Origin: Macrostomum hystrix
Taxonomy: Eukaryota > Platyhelminthes > Macrostomidae
DNA: 64,000 nucleotides
Reading direction: 5' to 3'
Assembly: GCA_950097015.1 (NCBI GenBank)
Contig: CATNEN010000001.1
Coordinates: 20,575,501-20,639,500 of the forward strand
Part shown: positions 53,346-64,000 of the stretch, piece by piece
How positions within the stretch are numbered: position 1 is the stretch's first letter
Layout of the letters: the number at the start of each line of letters is the position of its first letter
Position numbers and translations under genes: made by a program
The notes under the pieces: model-generated
The model's input: only the letters and a program-made list of their open reading frames with translations
Databases searched by the model: none
Told to the model about the DNA's origin: nothing

Positions 53346-56270
53346 TTATAACGATGACGAAGCATTGGAGTTGTCCTTCATCACATGGACCCTATAGACG
53401 CGGTTCATCTGTTCCAGAAAGATAAAAGTTAGCACGGTGTGCGGACCCAGTCTGAAGTAGTAGGGCGTGAAGCCTTTCCACAGGCTGAGGACGCCTTCCT
53501 GGCGAATCACTTTGGCCAGCACGTCCTGCAGATAAAGTCAACAAAATAGAGGATTTTAAATCTCTCTGTATCCGATTAAGACTACTTGCAGTAGAGCTAT
53601 GAATTTTCGATGCTTATATATTCGAGAGTAGTAGCGAGAGGCAGTGAGCGGTATTAAGCGTTAGCTCGAGAGGTTAGCTAACATGTGAAAACTGCCGATA
53701 TGTATCGAAAAAGACCAAAATAACTTTCTATCTGCTCTACTTAAAAAGAATCAGAATACAAGCGATGATGCAGCCTCACCGTAATGCCGTTAAACTCCGG
53801 CTTTCCGTCAATCATCTTCATATTCTGAATGCGAGTCTTAACAATATCCACTGGCATTGAGGCAGCTGTGGTCACAAGGCCGCTGATCATGCTGGCGCCG
53901 AAGTGGCACAAAATGCCGTCCTGCAAATGCACAGACACACACACTGAGAGAGGAATAAGTTACTGGAGGGTAGGATGGGATGAGAGGGTGGATTCAGAGT
54001 TTTGAAGAGTCAGATTGAGAGACATTGAGATTGGGAGACATTGAGATTGGGAGACATTGAGATTGAGAGACATTGAGATTGGGAGACACTGAGATTGGGA
54101 GACATTGAGATTGGGAGACATTGAGATTGGGAGAGTGAGATTAGGACAGGGTGAGATTATGAGAATAGGAGACAATGAGATCGGGAGACAATAAGTTCAG
54201 GAGGTTCCTAGCGTCAGTAGGAAACCAAAGGATAATAAAATCTGACACAGCAGAAGCCGGCCTCACTAACCTTGAAGTAGCCCGAAGCAATGAGCGCCTG
54301 CTTAGCCTGCGAATAAGTGGCCAGCTGGGCAGCGTTGACCACCATGGCCCTAGCAACGGTTGGCACGCAGCCGCGCCACAGGGTGACGACGCCTTCCTCG
54401 CGCACAATCCTAGCCAGGGCGTTGAACACGCTGGTGTAGCCGCGCCTCTGCTCAGCTGGCAGGCGACCGTCGGCCGTCATGCGGATCAGCGCCACCTCGG
54501 CTGGCGTGCCAACAAAGGCGCCGATGGCGCCAGCTGTCAATCCGATGCCAGCCTTGGCGGCAAACGACGGCGGCTGATTGCTGTTTTTTGCGCTGGCAGC
54601 GTCGAACAGGGCCGTGTACACACCCAGGCGGGTGGTGGTGTAGGTTGCCTGACGCAACAGGCCGGCAGACAGGCCCGAGTACACACCAGTGATGCCTTCA
54701 GCTTTGAGTATGGAGGTCAGGGCGTGGAAGGAGCTGTTGTATAGTCGCTGGGAGCCGCCCATGCCACTGAGCTGCATCCGATTCTTCACTAGGTCCAGCG
54801 GCTGCACAAACAAGGTGGCGGCCATTCTGGGGTGCAGGTTTGGGGTGGTTAGGCTATGCTACTAACAAAATTATCCTCAAACCAATCTACATCTACCCCT
54901 GCCACTGATATACTTTAACAGTACTCCTGCTATCATATTAGTAAAAAACCTACAAAAAAGTATCTGTATTGTGCAAATGGCTAGAATTAATTTGAGTATA
55001 ATTGATGTAATATGGAGGCCTACTGTTAAAATGCTAAACGAACATGCACACTACTTTATGGTTAGATTAGTGAATAGATTTTGTGATTCACAAAGCTTTT
55101 TACTAGGTTCTGAAAAGGTCAAAAGGCAAAAAAGTAACAAATGAATGCCTAGTTTGCATGTTTACCTAATTTTTTTGTTGAAGTTCCATATTGTAGGCCC
55201 TAGTCATAAATTTCTGCTTATATAGCAACACAATAATAATCCTAAATGGTCCAGAAAAAAATAGCCCAGTTGTAAAAGTGATTTCTGATTCCACTAGGTC
55301 TAGGCCAACCAATTCATTTTGAATGCAATTTATTGTGCAACTAGTGATGTATGAAAAAATGGTAGCTAAGCTGGAAGCTTAATTAAAAATAATAGCCAAG
55401 TCAACACATAATTACTATGGAATAGGTATTAGTATTTTTGCTATTAATTACAATTCTAACAGTTAAAGTATATGGAAACAATAGTCTAGAAGAAGGCATG
55501 TACCCTGGAAATTTCCTCAGTATACTTAAGAATTTTGGCATTCTTGTTTGCCTACAAGAAGTGATTTTCTAAGGGGCTTTTAGTGACTAGCATTCATGTT
55601 TAATATTTTTGTAATATTTTTTCAAATTTAAACTAATTAATATATAAATATATAATATTAAAAAATATTTGTCTATGCACTATGGTTAAATTGATCAGTA
55701 AACACTTATAGTCTTTTTATGTGTTTTGCAAGTCTCAGTTTCAATTAAAACAAAAATACTTGCTATTTTCTTTTCTTCTTTAACATTTAAAAATGTTACA
55801 CAAGCATAAATGCTCAAACAATTTGAGCTTATTTATGCCACCTTTCTTATTCTTATCAACATATAAGATTGCTATTGGTAGTGATTGATATAAATTAAAA
55901 GCTCTTGTCTTAATAAAAAAATAGTTATACACCATGAAGAAACACATTCTCATATTATATATTAGAACTACAGGTTCATATACAAAATAGCAAGCAATCT
56001 GCTAAATGAAGGAATGAATGTAGATAATTGCTTAAAATAAATTAGGCCTATAAAACAAAATAAAGTTTTTTCTATAGCATCATAATATATTATTAATACA
56101 TAAAATTTGGCCTTAGACCAATGATTTATCTATATAACTCTCGATATATACTTGGTACTTTTCAAACAATTTACACAATTTATTTAGTATTCTTACCCAG
56201 CTGTTCCTCCAAAAATAAATTTGATAGCATTTGGGATGTCTCTCTTTTCAGTCTTTTGTGGTTGAGCCAT
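53346..56270 (-). CDS. SLC25A11: Mitochondrial 2-oxoglutarate/malate carrier
   Basis: Inner-membrane antiporter exchanging 2-oxoglutarate for malate (malate-aspartate shuttle). Minus-strand exons: 56197-56270 (ATG; donor GTAAGA), 54271-54826 (acceptor CACCCCAG, donor GTTAGT), 53780-53920 (acceptor TTTGCAG, donor GTGAGG), 53346-53525 (acceptor ATCTGCAG, stop TAA). Phases close to 316 residues, the normal carrier length. Three carrier repeats of two helices are evident, with signatures QPLDLVKNRMQLSG, TPAEVALIRMTADGRLPAEQ and MPVDIVKTRIQNMKMIDGKP. Also LLRQATYTTTRLGVYTALF, LWRGCVPTVARAMVVNAAQL and LWKGFTPYYFRLGPHTVLTF, all close to animal SLC25A11 as I recall it. The atypical AEVALIR signature in repeat 2 is characteristic of this carrier. 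Confidence 0.97.
54010..54140. repeat. 16-bp minisatellite in an SLC25A11 intron
   Basis: About eight copies of GAGATTGGGAGACATT. On the gene's strand this reads AATGTCTCCCAATCTC, reminiscent of the CTCATCTCTCCC family. Confidence 0.88.
54827..56196. other. SLC25A11 intron 1, AT-rich
   Basis: 1.37 kb with no array, SINE or exon seen, unusual here as one of the few long introns free of tandem repeats. Confidence 0.6.
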
Positions 56271-57073
56271 TGTTAAAAGCAATCCTTTAGAAATACAAGC
56301 CACAGAGAAGATGCAGAACCTATTCGCCTATCGTCTTCGAGAGATGTAGCTGATCCCTTAATGAAAAGTTATGGGCGGATGTTTGATTGACGTCCCTGAC
56401 TCTGATTGCCAAAAAAACGATAAATATGATCACTGTTTAAATATGTGCAACTCAAAAACAAAATACATAACAAAACAAATGCTTTTTCTTGCAATTTTCC
56501 GGCTAACACTTTGACGACTAACTCATTCTCTTGTTAGAAGCATGCAGCGAAATGTAAAAATGTTGGTCACAGACTGTGCCAGCGGTTAAATATTTTTTAC
56601 TTTTATTTTTTCTTGTCAGCGAGCCTTACGAGCGAAATTAAAAACATGTTTATAATGCACAAAATTGTTGTTCTATTTTGTATGCAATGAAGTTTCGAGC
56701 GCAGCCACAGATACTATACGGATAAGAGAAACCAGAGAAAGTGCCTATTGTATGTTTTTCTGTGAAGTAGTATCAGTGTGTACGCTGGGTGAATACAAGC
56801 GATTTATATAAAGTACTAGATAGATAGTACTACCCTAGATAGCTGATTCGCTTTTAAAAGCTTGGTGCTTTTTAGTACCCGGTGGTGCCCCACAGAAAGC
56901 AAATTAATGCTATTTCAGGCAATTCAAAACTCGAACGTAAATGAGTTAACTTAAAATTGTCTATGTGGCAAAGTCATGGTAAACCGCACTGAAATTGCAT
57001 GACATGACAAAGTGATGACCAATTTTTCAAGAAATATAAAATATTTTCCTTGTGTCAACTGGTGGCATGCGTC
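56271..57073. promoter_or_regulatory. Divergent spacer: likely shared promoter region
   Basis: Separates SLC25A11 (minus) from the small membrane-protein gene (plus), ATGs 804 bp apart. No array. A TATA-like GATTTATATAAAG lies at about 56800-56812. The rest is AT-rich with no defined motif. Confidence 0.3.
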
Positions 57074-57397
57074 ATGCAGTTTACGTTTCTACAACACGTC
57101 GTGTACTTTATCATGAACCTATTCTCTGTTATAATGTTATTCATCACCTGCCCAATCATCGTTCAAACAATGATGGTGATACGACACAACCTGCTGTGGA
57201 CCATCTTGGGGACGTTGCTGGCGGCTCTCGGCCTAATGATCGCCATTTCTTGTCGGGCGACGGCGCGCATTGGCAAACGGCTGATTGTCTATATGCCGGA
57301 GAGGTACACGAGCGAGTCAATCAAGTCGCTGGATGTTGGCGAGGAGTCGGGGACAAGTAGGAAGAAAATTGGAGCGCAAATCATAGATGATTTTTAA
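57074..57397 (+). CDS. Small two-helix membrane protein, unrecognised
   Basis: Single-exon ORF of 107 residues from ATG 57074 (an ATG follows a possible TGCAG acceptor at 57079, so a spliced form with an upstream exon cannot be excluded). Residues about 8-34 (VVYFIMNLFSVIMLFITCPI) and about 46-68 (LLWTILGTLLAALGLMIAIS) are two strong hydrophobic segments, separated by a short loop with VIRHN. A charged C-terminal tail follows (RIGKRLIVYMPERYTSESIK, ending QIIDDF). GC-rich codon use in the second half matches the real genes nearby. I do not recognise the family. The stop TAA overlaps the polyadenylation signal. Confidence 0.6.
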   Translation: MQFTFLQHVVYFIMNLFSVIMLFITCPIIVQTMMVIRHNLLWTILGTLLAALGLMIAISCRATARIGKRLIVYMPERYTSESIKSLDVGEESGTSRKKIGAQIIDDF

Positions 57398-57401
57398 TAA
57401 A
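57396..57401 (+). terminator. Polyadenylation signal overlapping the stop codon
   Basis: TTTTTAATAAAACG: AATAAA begins at the second base of the TAA stop at 57395-57397. T-rich sequence follows. If used, the 3' UTR would be only about 15-30 nt. Confidence 0.5.
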
Positions 57402-57409
57402 ACGTTTCT

Positions 57410-58110
57410 TTCGTGTTTTTTTCAACCTTCTAATTGTGCTTGAGTTGTGTAGTACCAATGACAATGGACTAATTTTCTAAGGCTTTAAAAGGCTGTACAT
57501 AACAGCTCGGCATGCAGTCCGTGCAGAACAAGGGAGGCCGCGACACTCATAAATTTCTACCTCAGCAGATTGTCTTGTAATATAGGATTCTAATTGGTAA
57601 TGGTAATGTAACTTAATGCTTCTTATGTAGGATAACTTCAATTGCTCGAACTAAATTATGTTTGTGCGTGTCTATTACAAGACAATTTATTTGATTTGCT
57701 ACGACTTGCAAGTGCCAAAAACACAGAAAAAATATATAACATGATTAAAATGTCTATTTAACTATTAGAATATCAAAATTGGACATTCAGTTATGAAGAA
57801 TACGGCACTGTTTTGATATCTGATAAATTATACTCGCAGATGTTACGATTGTTGTTGGTGCAGCGTAGCAGAAACAAAATGGAGCGTCTATTATTAAAAC
57901 ATGTAAACATGCTTGTTCTAGAATTGCTAAGATATACTGTATCCAATAAGGCAAAATCTAGCTTAATGTATAGCCCGCAGATTAACACAGTTACAAGTAA
58001 CCACCTGACTGTTGCAAGCAAGTAAAAAATGTGCGTTTGCTGAGAGTTTCATTATCATGCAGAGAAGGAATGCATCGCTTTTCGACTTTGTGAATTAAAA
58101 ACGAGAAAGA
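57410..58110. other. AT-rich spacer, nothing recognised
   Basis: Opposed ORFs at 57791-58021 and 57813-58025 are mirror artefacts without domains. Confidence 0.4.
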
Positions 58111-58114
58111 CTAG

Positions 58115-58875
58115 TAGGGTGAGATGGAGCTGTAGGAAGAGGGTGAGATAGTAGTGAAGAGAGGTAGAGAGCGTGGGGAGAGAGGAAGAGACAGTGGTAG
58201 AGAGACGGTGAAATAGCGGTGGAGAATGGGAGCGACTGGTGGAGAGAGGGTGAGAGAGCGGCGGAGAGAGGGTGAGAGAGTGGGGGAGAGAGCGTGAGAG
58301 AGTGGGGGAGAGAGGGTGAGAGAGTGGGGGAGAGAGCGTGAGAGAGTGGGGGAGAGAGTGTGAGAGAGTGGGGGAGAGGGTGAGAGAGTGGGGGAGAGAG
58401 CGTGAGAGAGTGGGGGAGAGAGGGTGAGAGAGTGGGGGAGAGAGGGTGAGAGAGTGGGGGAGAGAGCGTGAGAGAGTGGGGGAGAGAGCGTGAGAGAGTG
58501 GGGGAGAGAGGGTGAAAGAGTAATGGGGAGAGGGTGAGAGAGTGGGGGAGAGAGCGTGAGAGAGTGGGAGAGAGAGGGTGAGAGAGTGGGGGAGAGAGCG
58601 TGAGAGAGTGGGGGAGAGAGGGTGAGAGAGTGGGGGAGAGAGCGTGAGAGAGTGGGGGAGAGAGCGTGAGAGAGTGGGGGAGAGGGTGAGAGAGTGGGGG
58701 AGAGAGGGTGAGAGAGTGGGGGAGAGAGCGTGAGAGAGTGGGGGAGAGAGCGTGAGAGAGTGGGGGAGAGAGGTGAGAGTGGGGGAGAGAGGGTGAGAGA
58801 GTGGGGGAGAGAGCGTGAGAGAGTGGGGGAGAGAGGGTGAGAGAGTGGGTGAGAGAGGGTGAGAGAGTGGGGGAG
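58115..58875. repeat. 22-bp purine-rich minisatellite
   Basis: About 35 units with GAGAGAGTGGGGGAGAGAG followed by CGT or GGT. All-purine on the plus strand except for T, so it could form triplex-type structures. Long false ORFs result on the minus strand. Confidence 0.95.
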
Positions 58876-58879
58876 ATAC

Positions 58880-59470
58880 GCATCGCTAGGCAGAGGGTTG
58901 TTGATATTGTTGGTATGCAATAATCAATCGATAAATCGATCAATATTGCCTAATATTCCAATAGCCTCATTTTCAAGTGCAACTTTCACTTTCTTGCAAC
59001 AAATCATAGAGATCGTAGACAGCTTGTAAAAAGCAGAAACCAGAATTTAAAGCGAGCTGCTTTTTTCTAGAATTCTAGCAGAACGCAAGGTGGCAGATAC
59101 GGCTGATAAGGTCAAAGTTTTTCACCTGCCCTCGAAATGATTGAACTGAATTATCGGGCACAGCTGTAAATGAGAGGACTCAGTTGTACAGTCTTCAATG
59201 CAGACAAACCAATTGTCAAAAAAATTATCTACAAATTTGAGTTCAGAAGTGACCACTGAGTAGGGACTGGGAAAAATGAAATCGTTGATAAAAAATATCG
59301 CTTAAGAAACTTCTTCACCGGCTTCGGTGTGCCAGATAAATCTGAATTGCGTAAGCAATATGACACTTTAAGCAGGCTAATTTAAAGCAATTCAACTGAG
59401 GCCAAAACTACTTATTTGTCAAAAGTGGCCTCAATCTTTTCGTTCCGAAATGAGCTATTCAGAGTGAAAG
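58880..59470. other. Spacer between two arrays
   Basis: No gene recognised. AT-rich unique sequence. Confidence 0.4.
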
Positions 59471-59477
59471 TCTGAGA

Positions 59478-59538
59478 CAGGGACTACTTACACTACCCTG
59501 ACAGAGACAGGGACACGGACTAGTATAAATAGTCCCTG
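59478..59538. repeat. Inverted repeat at the edge of the 29-bp array
   Basis: CAGGGACTA (59478-59486) pairs with TAGTCCCTG (59530-59538). The loop contains a further GACAGGGACA and GTATAAATA. It lies 20 bp before the first 29-bp unit. Confidence 0.6.
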
Positions 59539-59557
59539 GTCTGAGATAGGACGACAG

Positions 59558-62500
59558 GATCTGGGAGTAGACTCACTCAGTCTGAGGATCTGGGAGTAGA
59601 CCCACTCAGTCTGAGGATCTTGGAGTAGACCCACTCAGTCTGAGTATCTGGGAGTAGACTCACTCAGTCTGAGGATCTGGGAGAAGACTCACTCAGTCTG
59701 AGGATCTGGGAGTATACTCACTCAGTCTGAGGATCTGGGAGTAGACTCACTCAGTCTGAGGATCTGGGAGTAGACTCACTCAGTCTGAGGATCTGGGAGT
59801 AGACTCACTCAGTCTGAGGATCTGGGAGTAGACTCACTCAGTCTGAGGATCTGGGAGTAGACCCACTCAGTCTGAGTATCTGGGAGTAGACTCACTCAGT
59901 CTGAGTATCTGGGAGTAGACTCACTCAGTCTGAGGATCTGGGAGTAGACCCACTCAGTCTGAGGATCTGGGAGTAGACCCACTCAGTCTGAGTATCTGGG
60001 AGTAGACTCACGCAGTCTGAGTATCTGGGAGTAGACTCACTCAGTCTGAGGATCTGGGAGTAGACTCACTCAGTCTGAGGATCTGGGAGTATACTCACTC
60101 AGTCTGAGTATCTGGGAGTAGACTCACTCAGTCTGAGGATCTGGGAGTAGACTCACTCAGTCTGAGGATCTGGGAGTAGACTCACTCAGTCTGAGGATCT
60201 GGGAGTAGACCCACTCAGTCTGAGGATCTGGGAGTAGACCCACTCAGTCTGAGTATCTGGGAGTAGACTCACTCAGTCTGAGAATCTGGGAGTAGACTCA
60301 CTCAGTCTGAGGATCTGGGAGTAGACTCACTCAGTCTGAGGATCTGGGAGTAGACTCACTCAGTCTGAGGATCTGGGAGAAGACTCACTCAGTCTGACGA
60401 TCTGGGAGTATACTCACTCAGTCTGAGTATCTGGGAGTAGACTCACTCAGTCTGAGGATCTGGGAGTAGACTCACTCAGTCTGAGGATCTGGGAGTAGAC
60501 TCACTCAGTCTGAGGATCTGGGAGTAGACTCACTCAGTCTGAGGATCTGGGAGTAGACTCACTCAGTCTGAGGATCTGGGAGTAGACTCACTCAGTCTGA
60601 GGATCTGGGAGTAGACCCACTCAGTCTGAGGATCTGGGAGTAGACTCACTCAGTCTGAGGATCTGGGAGTAGACTCACTCAGTCTGAGTATCTGGGAGTA
60701 GACTCACTCAGTCTGAGGATCTGGGAGTAGACTCACTCAGTCTGAGGATCTGGGAGTAGACTCACTCAGTCTGAGGATCTGGGAGTAGACCCACTCAGTC
60801 TGAAGATCTGGGAGTAGACTCACTCAGTCTGAGGATCTGGGAGTAGACCCACTCAGTCTGAAGATCTGGGAGTAGACTCACTCAGTCTGAGGATCTGGGA
60901 GTAGACTCACTAAGTCTGAGGATCTGGGAGTAGACTCACTCAGTCTGAGGATCTGGGAGTAGACTCACTCAGTCTGAGGATCTGGGAGTAGACTCACTCA
61001 GTCTGAGGATCTGGGAGTAGACTCACTCAGTCTGAGTATCTGGGAGTAGACTCACTCAGTCTGAGGATCTGGGAGTAGACTCACTCAGTCTGAGGATCTG
61101 GGAGTAGACTCACTCAGTCTGAGGATCTGGGAGTAGACTCACTCAGTCTGAGTATCTGGGAGTAGACTCACTCAGTCTGAAGATCTGGGAGTAGACTCAC
61201 TCAGTCTGAGGATCTGGGAGTAGACTCACTCAGTCTGAGGATCTGGGAGTAGACTCACTCAGTCTGAGGATCTGGGAGTAGACTCACTCAGTCTGAGGAT
61301 CTGGGAGTAGACTCACTCAGTCTGAGTATCTGGGAGTATACTCACTCAGTCTGAGGATCTGGGAGTAGACTCACTCAGTCTGAGTATCTGGGAGTAGACT
61401 CACTCAGTCTGAGGATCTGGGAGTAGACCCACTCAGTCTGAGGATCTGGGAGAAGACTCACTCAGTCTGAGGATCTGGGAGTAGACTCACTCAGTCTGAG
61501 TATCTGGGAGTAGACTCACTCAGTCTGAGGATCTGGGAGTAGACTCACTCAGTCTGAGGATCTGGGAGTAGACTCACTCAGTCTGAGGATCTGGGAGTAG
61601 ACTCACTCAGTCTGAGGATCTGGGAGTATACTCACTCAGTCTGAGGATCTTGGAGTAGACTCAGTCAGTCTGAGGATCTGGGAGTAGACTCACTCAGTCT
61701 GAGGATCTGGGAGTAGACTCAGTCAGTCTGAGGATCTGGGAGTATACTCACTCAGTCTGAGGATCTTGGAGTAGACTCAGTCAGTCTGAGGATCTGGGAG
61801 TAGACTCACTCAGTCTGAGTATCTGGGAGTATACTCACTCAGTCTGAGGATCTGGGAGTAGACTCACTCAGTCTGAGGATCTGGGAGTAGACTCACTCAG
61901 TCTGAGGATCTGGGAGTAGACCCACTCAGTCTGAAGATCTGGGAGTAGACTCACTCAGTCTGAGGATCTGGGAGTAGACCCACTCAGTCTGAAGATCTGG
62001 GAGTAGACTCACTCAGTCTGAGGATCTGGGAGTAGACTCACTAAGTCTGAGGATCTGGGAGTAGACTCACTCAGTCTGAGGATCTGGGAGTAGACTCACT
62101 AAGTCTGAGGATCTGGGAGTAGACTCACTCAGTCTGAGGATCTGGGAGTAGACTCACTCAGTCTGAGTATCTGGGAGTAGACTCACTCAGTCTGAGGATC
62201 TGGGAGTAGACTCACTCAGTCTGAGGATCTGGGAGTAGACTCACTCAGTCTGAGGATCTGGGAGTAGACTCACTCAGTCTGAGTATCTGGGAGTATACCC
62301 ACTCAGTCTGAGGATCTGGGAGTAGACTCACTCAGTCTGAGGATCTGGGAGTAGACTCACTCAGTCTGAGGATCTGGGAGTAGACTCACTCAGTCTGAGT
62401 ATCTGGGAGTAGACTCACTCAGTCTGAGGATCTGGGAGTAGACTCACTCAGTCTGAGTATCTGGGAGTAGACTCACTCAGTCTGAGGATCTGGGAGTAGA

Positions 62501-64000
62501 CTCACTCAGTCTGAGGATCTGGGAGTAGACTCACTCAGTCTGAGGATCTGGGAGTAGACTCACTCAGTCTGAGGATCTGGGAGTATACTCACTCAGTCTG
62601 AGGATCTTGGAGTAGACTCAGTCAGTCTGAGGATCTGGGAGTAGACTCACTCAGTCTGAGGATCTGGGAGTAGACTCAGTCAGTCTGAGGATCTGGGAGT
62701 ATACTCACTCAGTCTGAGGATCTTGGAGTAGACTCAGTCAGTCTGAGGATCTGGGAGTAGACTCACTCAGTCTGAGGATCTGGGAGTAGACTCACTCAGT
62801 CTGAGGATCTGGGAGTAGACTCACTCAGTCTGAGGATCTGGGAGTAGACTCACTCAGTCTGAGGATCTGGGAGTAGACTCACTCAGTCTGAGGATCTGGG
62901 AGTAGACTCACTCAGTCTGAGGATCTGGGAGTAGACCCACTCAGTCTGAGTATCTGGGAGTAGACTCACTCAGTCTGAGTATCTGGGAGTAGACTCACTC
63001 AGTCTGAGGATCTGGGAGTAGACCCACTCAGTCTGAGGATCTGGGAGTAGACCCACTCAGTCTGAGTATCTGGGAGTATACTCACTCAGTCTGAGGATCT
63101 GGGAGTAGACTCACTCAGTCTGAGGATCTGGGAGTAGACTCACTCAGTCTGAGGATCTGGGAGTAGACTCACTCAGTCTGAGGATCTGGGAGTAGACTCA
63201 CTCAGTCTGAGGATCTGGGAGTAGACCCACTCAGTCTGAGTATCTGGGAGTAGACTCACTCAGTCTGAGTATCTGGGAGTAGACTCACTCAGTCTGAGGA
63301 TCTGGGAGTAGACCCACTCAGTCTGAGGATCTGGGAGTAGACCCACTCAGTCTGAGTATCTGGGAGTAGACTCACGCAGTCTGAGTATCTGGGAGTAGAC
63401 TCACTCAGTCTGAGGATCTGGGAGTAGACTCACTCAGTCTGAGGATCTGGGAGTATACTCACTCAGTCTGAGTATCTGGGAGTAGACTCACTCAGTCTGA
63501 GGATCTGGGAGTAGACTCACTCAGTCTGAGGATCTGGGAGTAGACTCACTCAGTCTGAGGATCTGGGAGTAGACCCACTCAGTCTGAGGATCTGGGAGTA
63601 GACCCACTCAGTCTGAGTATCTGGGAGTAGACTCACTCAGTCTGAGGATCTGGGAGTAGACTCACTCAGTCTGAGGATCTGGGAGTAGACTCACTCAGTC
63701 TGAGGATCTGGGAGTAGACCCACTCAGTCTGAAGATCTGGGAGTAGACTCACTCAGTCTGAGGATCTGGGAGTAGACCCACTCAGTCTGAAGATCTGGGA
63801 GTAGACTCACTCAGTCTGAGGATCTGGGAGTAGACTCACTAAGTCTGAGGATCTGGGAGTAGACTCACTCAGTCTGAGGATCTGGGAGTAGACTCACTCA
63901 GTCTGAGGATCTGGGAGTAGACTCACTCAGTCTGAGGATCTGGGAGTAGACTCACTCAGTCTGAGTATCTGGGAGTAGACTCACTCAGTCTGAGGATCTG
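59558..64000. repeat. 29-bp minisatellite, >4.4 kb, continuing past the window
   Basis: About 153 units of 29 bp with core GGATCTGGGAGTAGACTCAC then TCAGTCTGA. Variants are few (GTATCTG, GACCCAC, GTATACTC, TTGGAG, AGTCAGTC, GAAGATC, ACTAAG). Variant combinations recur at offsets that are exact multiples of 29: CACGCAG at about 60009 and 63373 (116 units), and the GAAGATC series at about 60801, 61932 and 63730 (39 and 62 units). So large blocks were duplicated in register. No coding or transcription signal inside. Confidence 0.97.

Noticed and set aside
52970-53365. 131-codon minus-strand ORF next to the SLC25A11 stop
   Set aside because: AT-rich, no domain recognised, overlaps the end of the carrier in another frame; likely 3' UTR.
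57791-58025. Opposed ORFs of 70-76 codons
   Set aside because: Mirror images of each other in AT-rich spacer, no start context or domain.
59558-64000. Regular repeat array considered as CRISPR
   Set aside because: 29-bp units are directly adjacent with no unique spacers, in an animal genome.

Overview
The window is a nuclear chromosome segment of an intron-bearing animal. Coding exons are GC-rich with animal-type GT-AG introns, and the genes are metazoan: B3GNTL1, L2HGDH, an SLC25A11 carrier, an SLC17 vesicular-type transporter, an espin, an ephexin-type RhoGEF and a divergent 7TM receptor. Introns and spacers are loaded with minisatellites and tRNA-derived SINEs. This suggests a repeat-rich lophotrochozoan; a free-living flatworm is my best guess, but the sequence alone does not prove it.

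Layout. 1-8 kb, plus strand, head to tail: the 3' end of B3GNTL1 (794-1231), a flavin-containing monooxygenase (2152-4887) and L-2-hydroxyglutarate dehydrogenase (5420-7669). 9-13.3 kb, minus strand: a four-exon GPCR. 18.4-24.1 kb, plus strand: an espin-like actin bundler with eight ankyrin repeats, a WH2-like motif and a C-terminal module. 27-37.7 kb, minus strand: a complete 14-exon ephexin-like RhoGEF (DH-PH-SH3, 750 residues) whose exon phases all join. 40.7-51.2 kb, plus strand: a four-exon SLC17 (VGLUT/sialin-like) transporter. 53.3-56.3 kb, minus strand: a four-exon SLC25A11-type 2-oxoglutarate/malate carrier. 57.07-57.4 kb, plus strand: an unrecognised 107-residue membrane protein. 58-64 kb: almost only tandem repeats, ending in a 29-bp array that runs off the window.

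Repeats dominate. I count 27 minisatellite arrays with units of about 15-63 bp. They cover roughly 20 kb, about a third of the window, and lie in introns of most genes as well as between genes. Several show higher-order duplications, some share a unit or core between loci, and three carry splice-site-like sequence in every unit. One is bracketed by a direct repeat of about 110 bp. Two tRNA-derived SINE families share an ATT-rich tail.

The genes form no single pathway. L2HGDH and the 2-oxoglutarate carrier are metabolically related (2-oxoglutarate is the product of the first and substrate of the second) but are 46 kb apart. Espin and the ephexin-like GEF are both actin-cytoskeleton proteins and are convergent neighbours. 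Gene models were built by hand from splice consensus, reading phase and recalled family similarity; no search was run.
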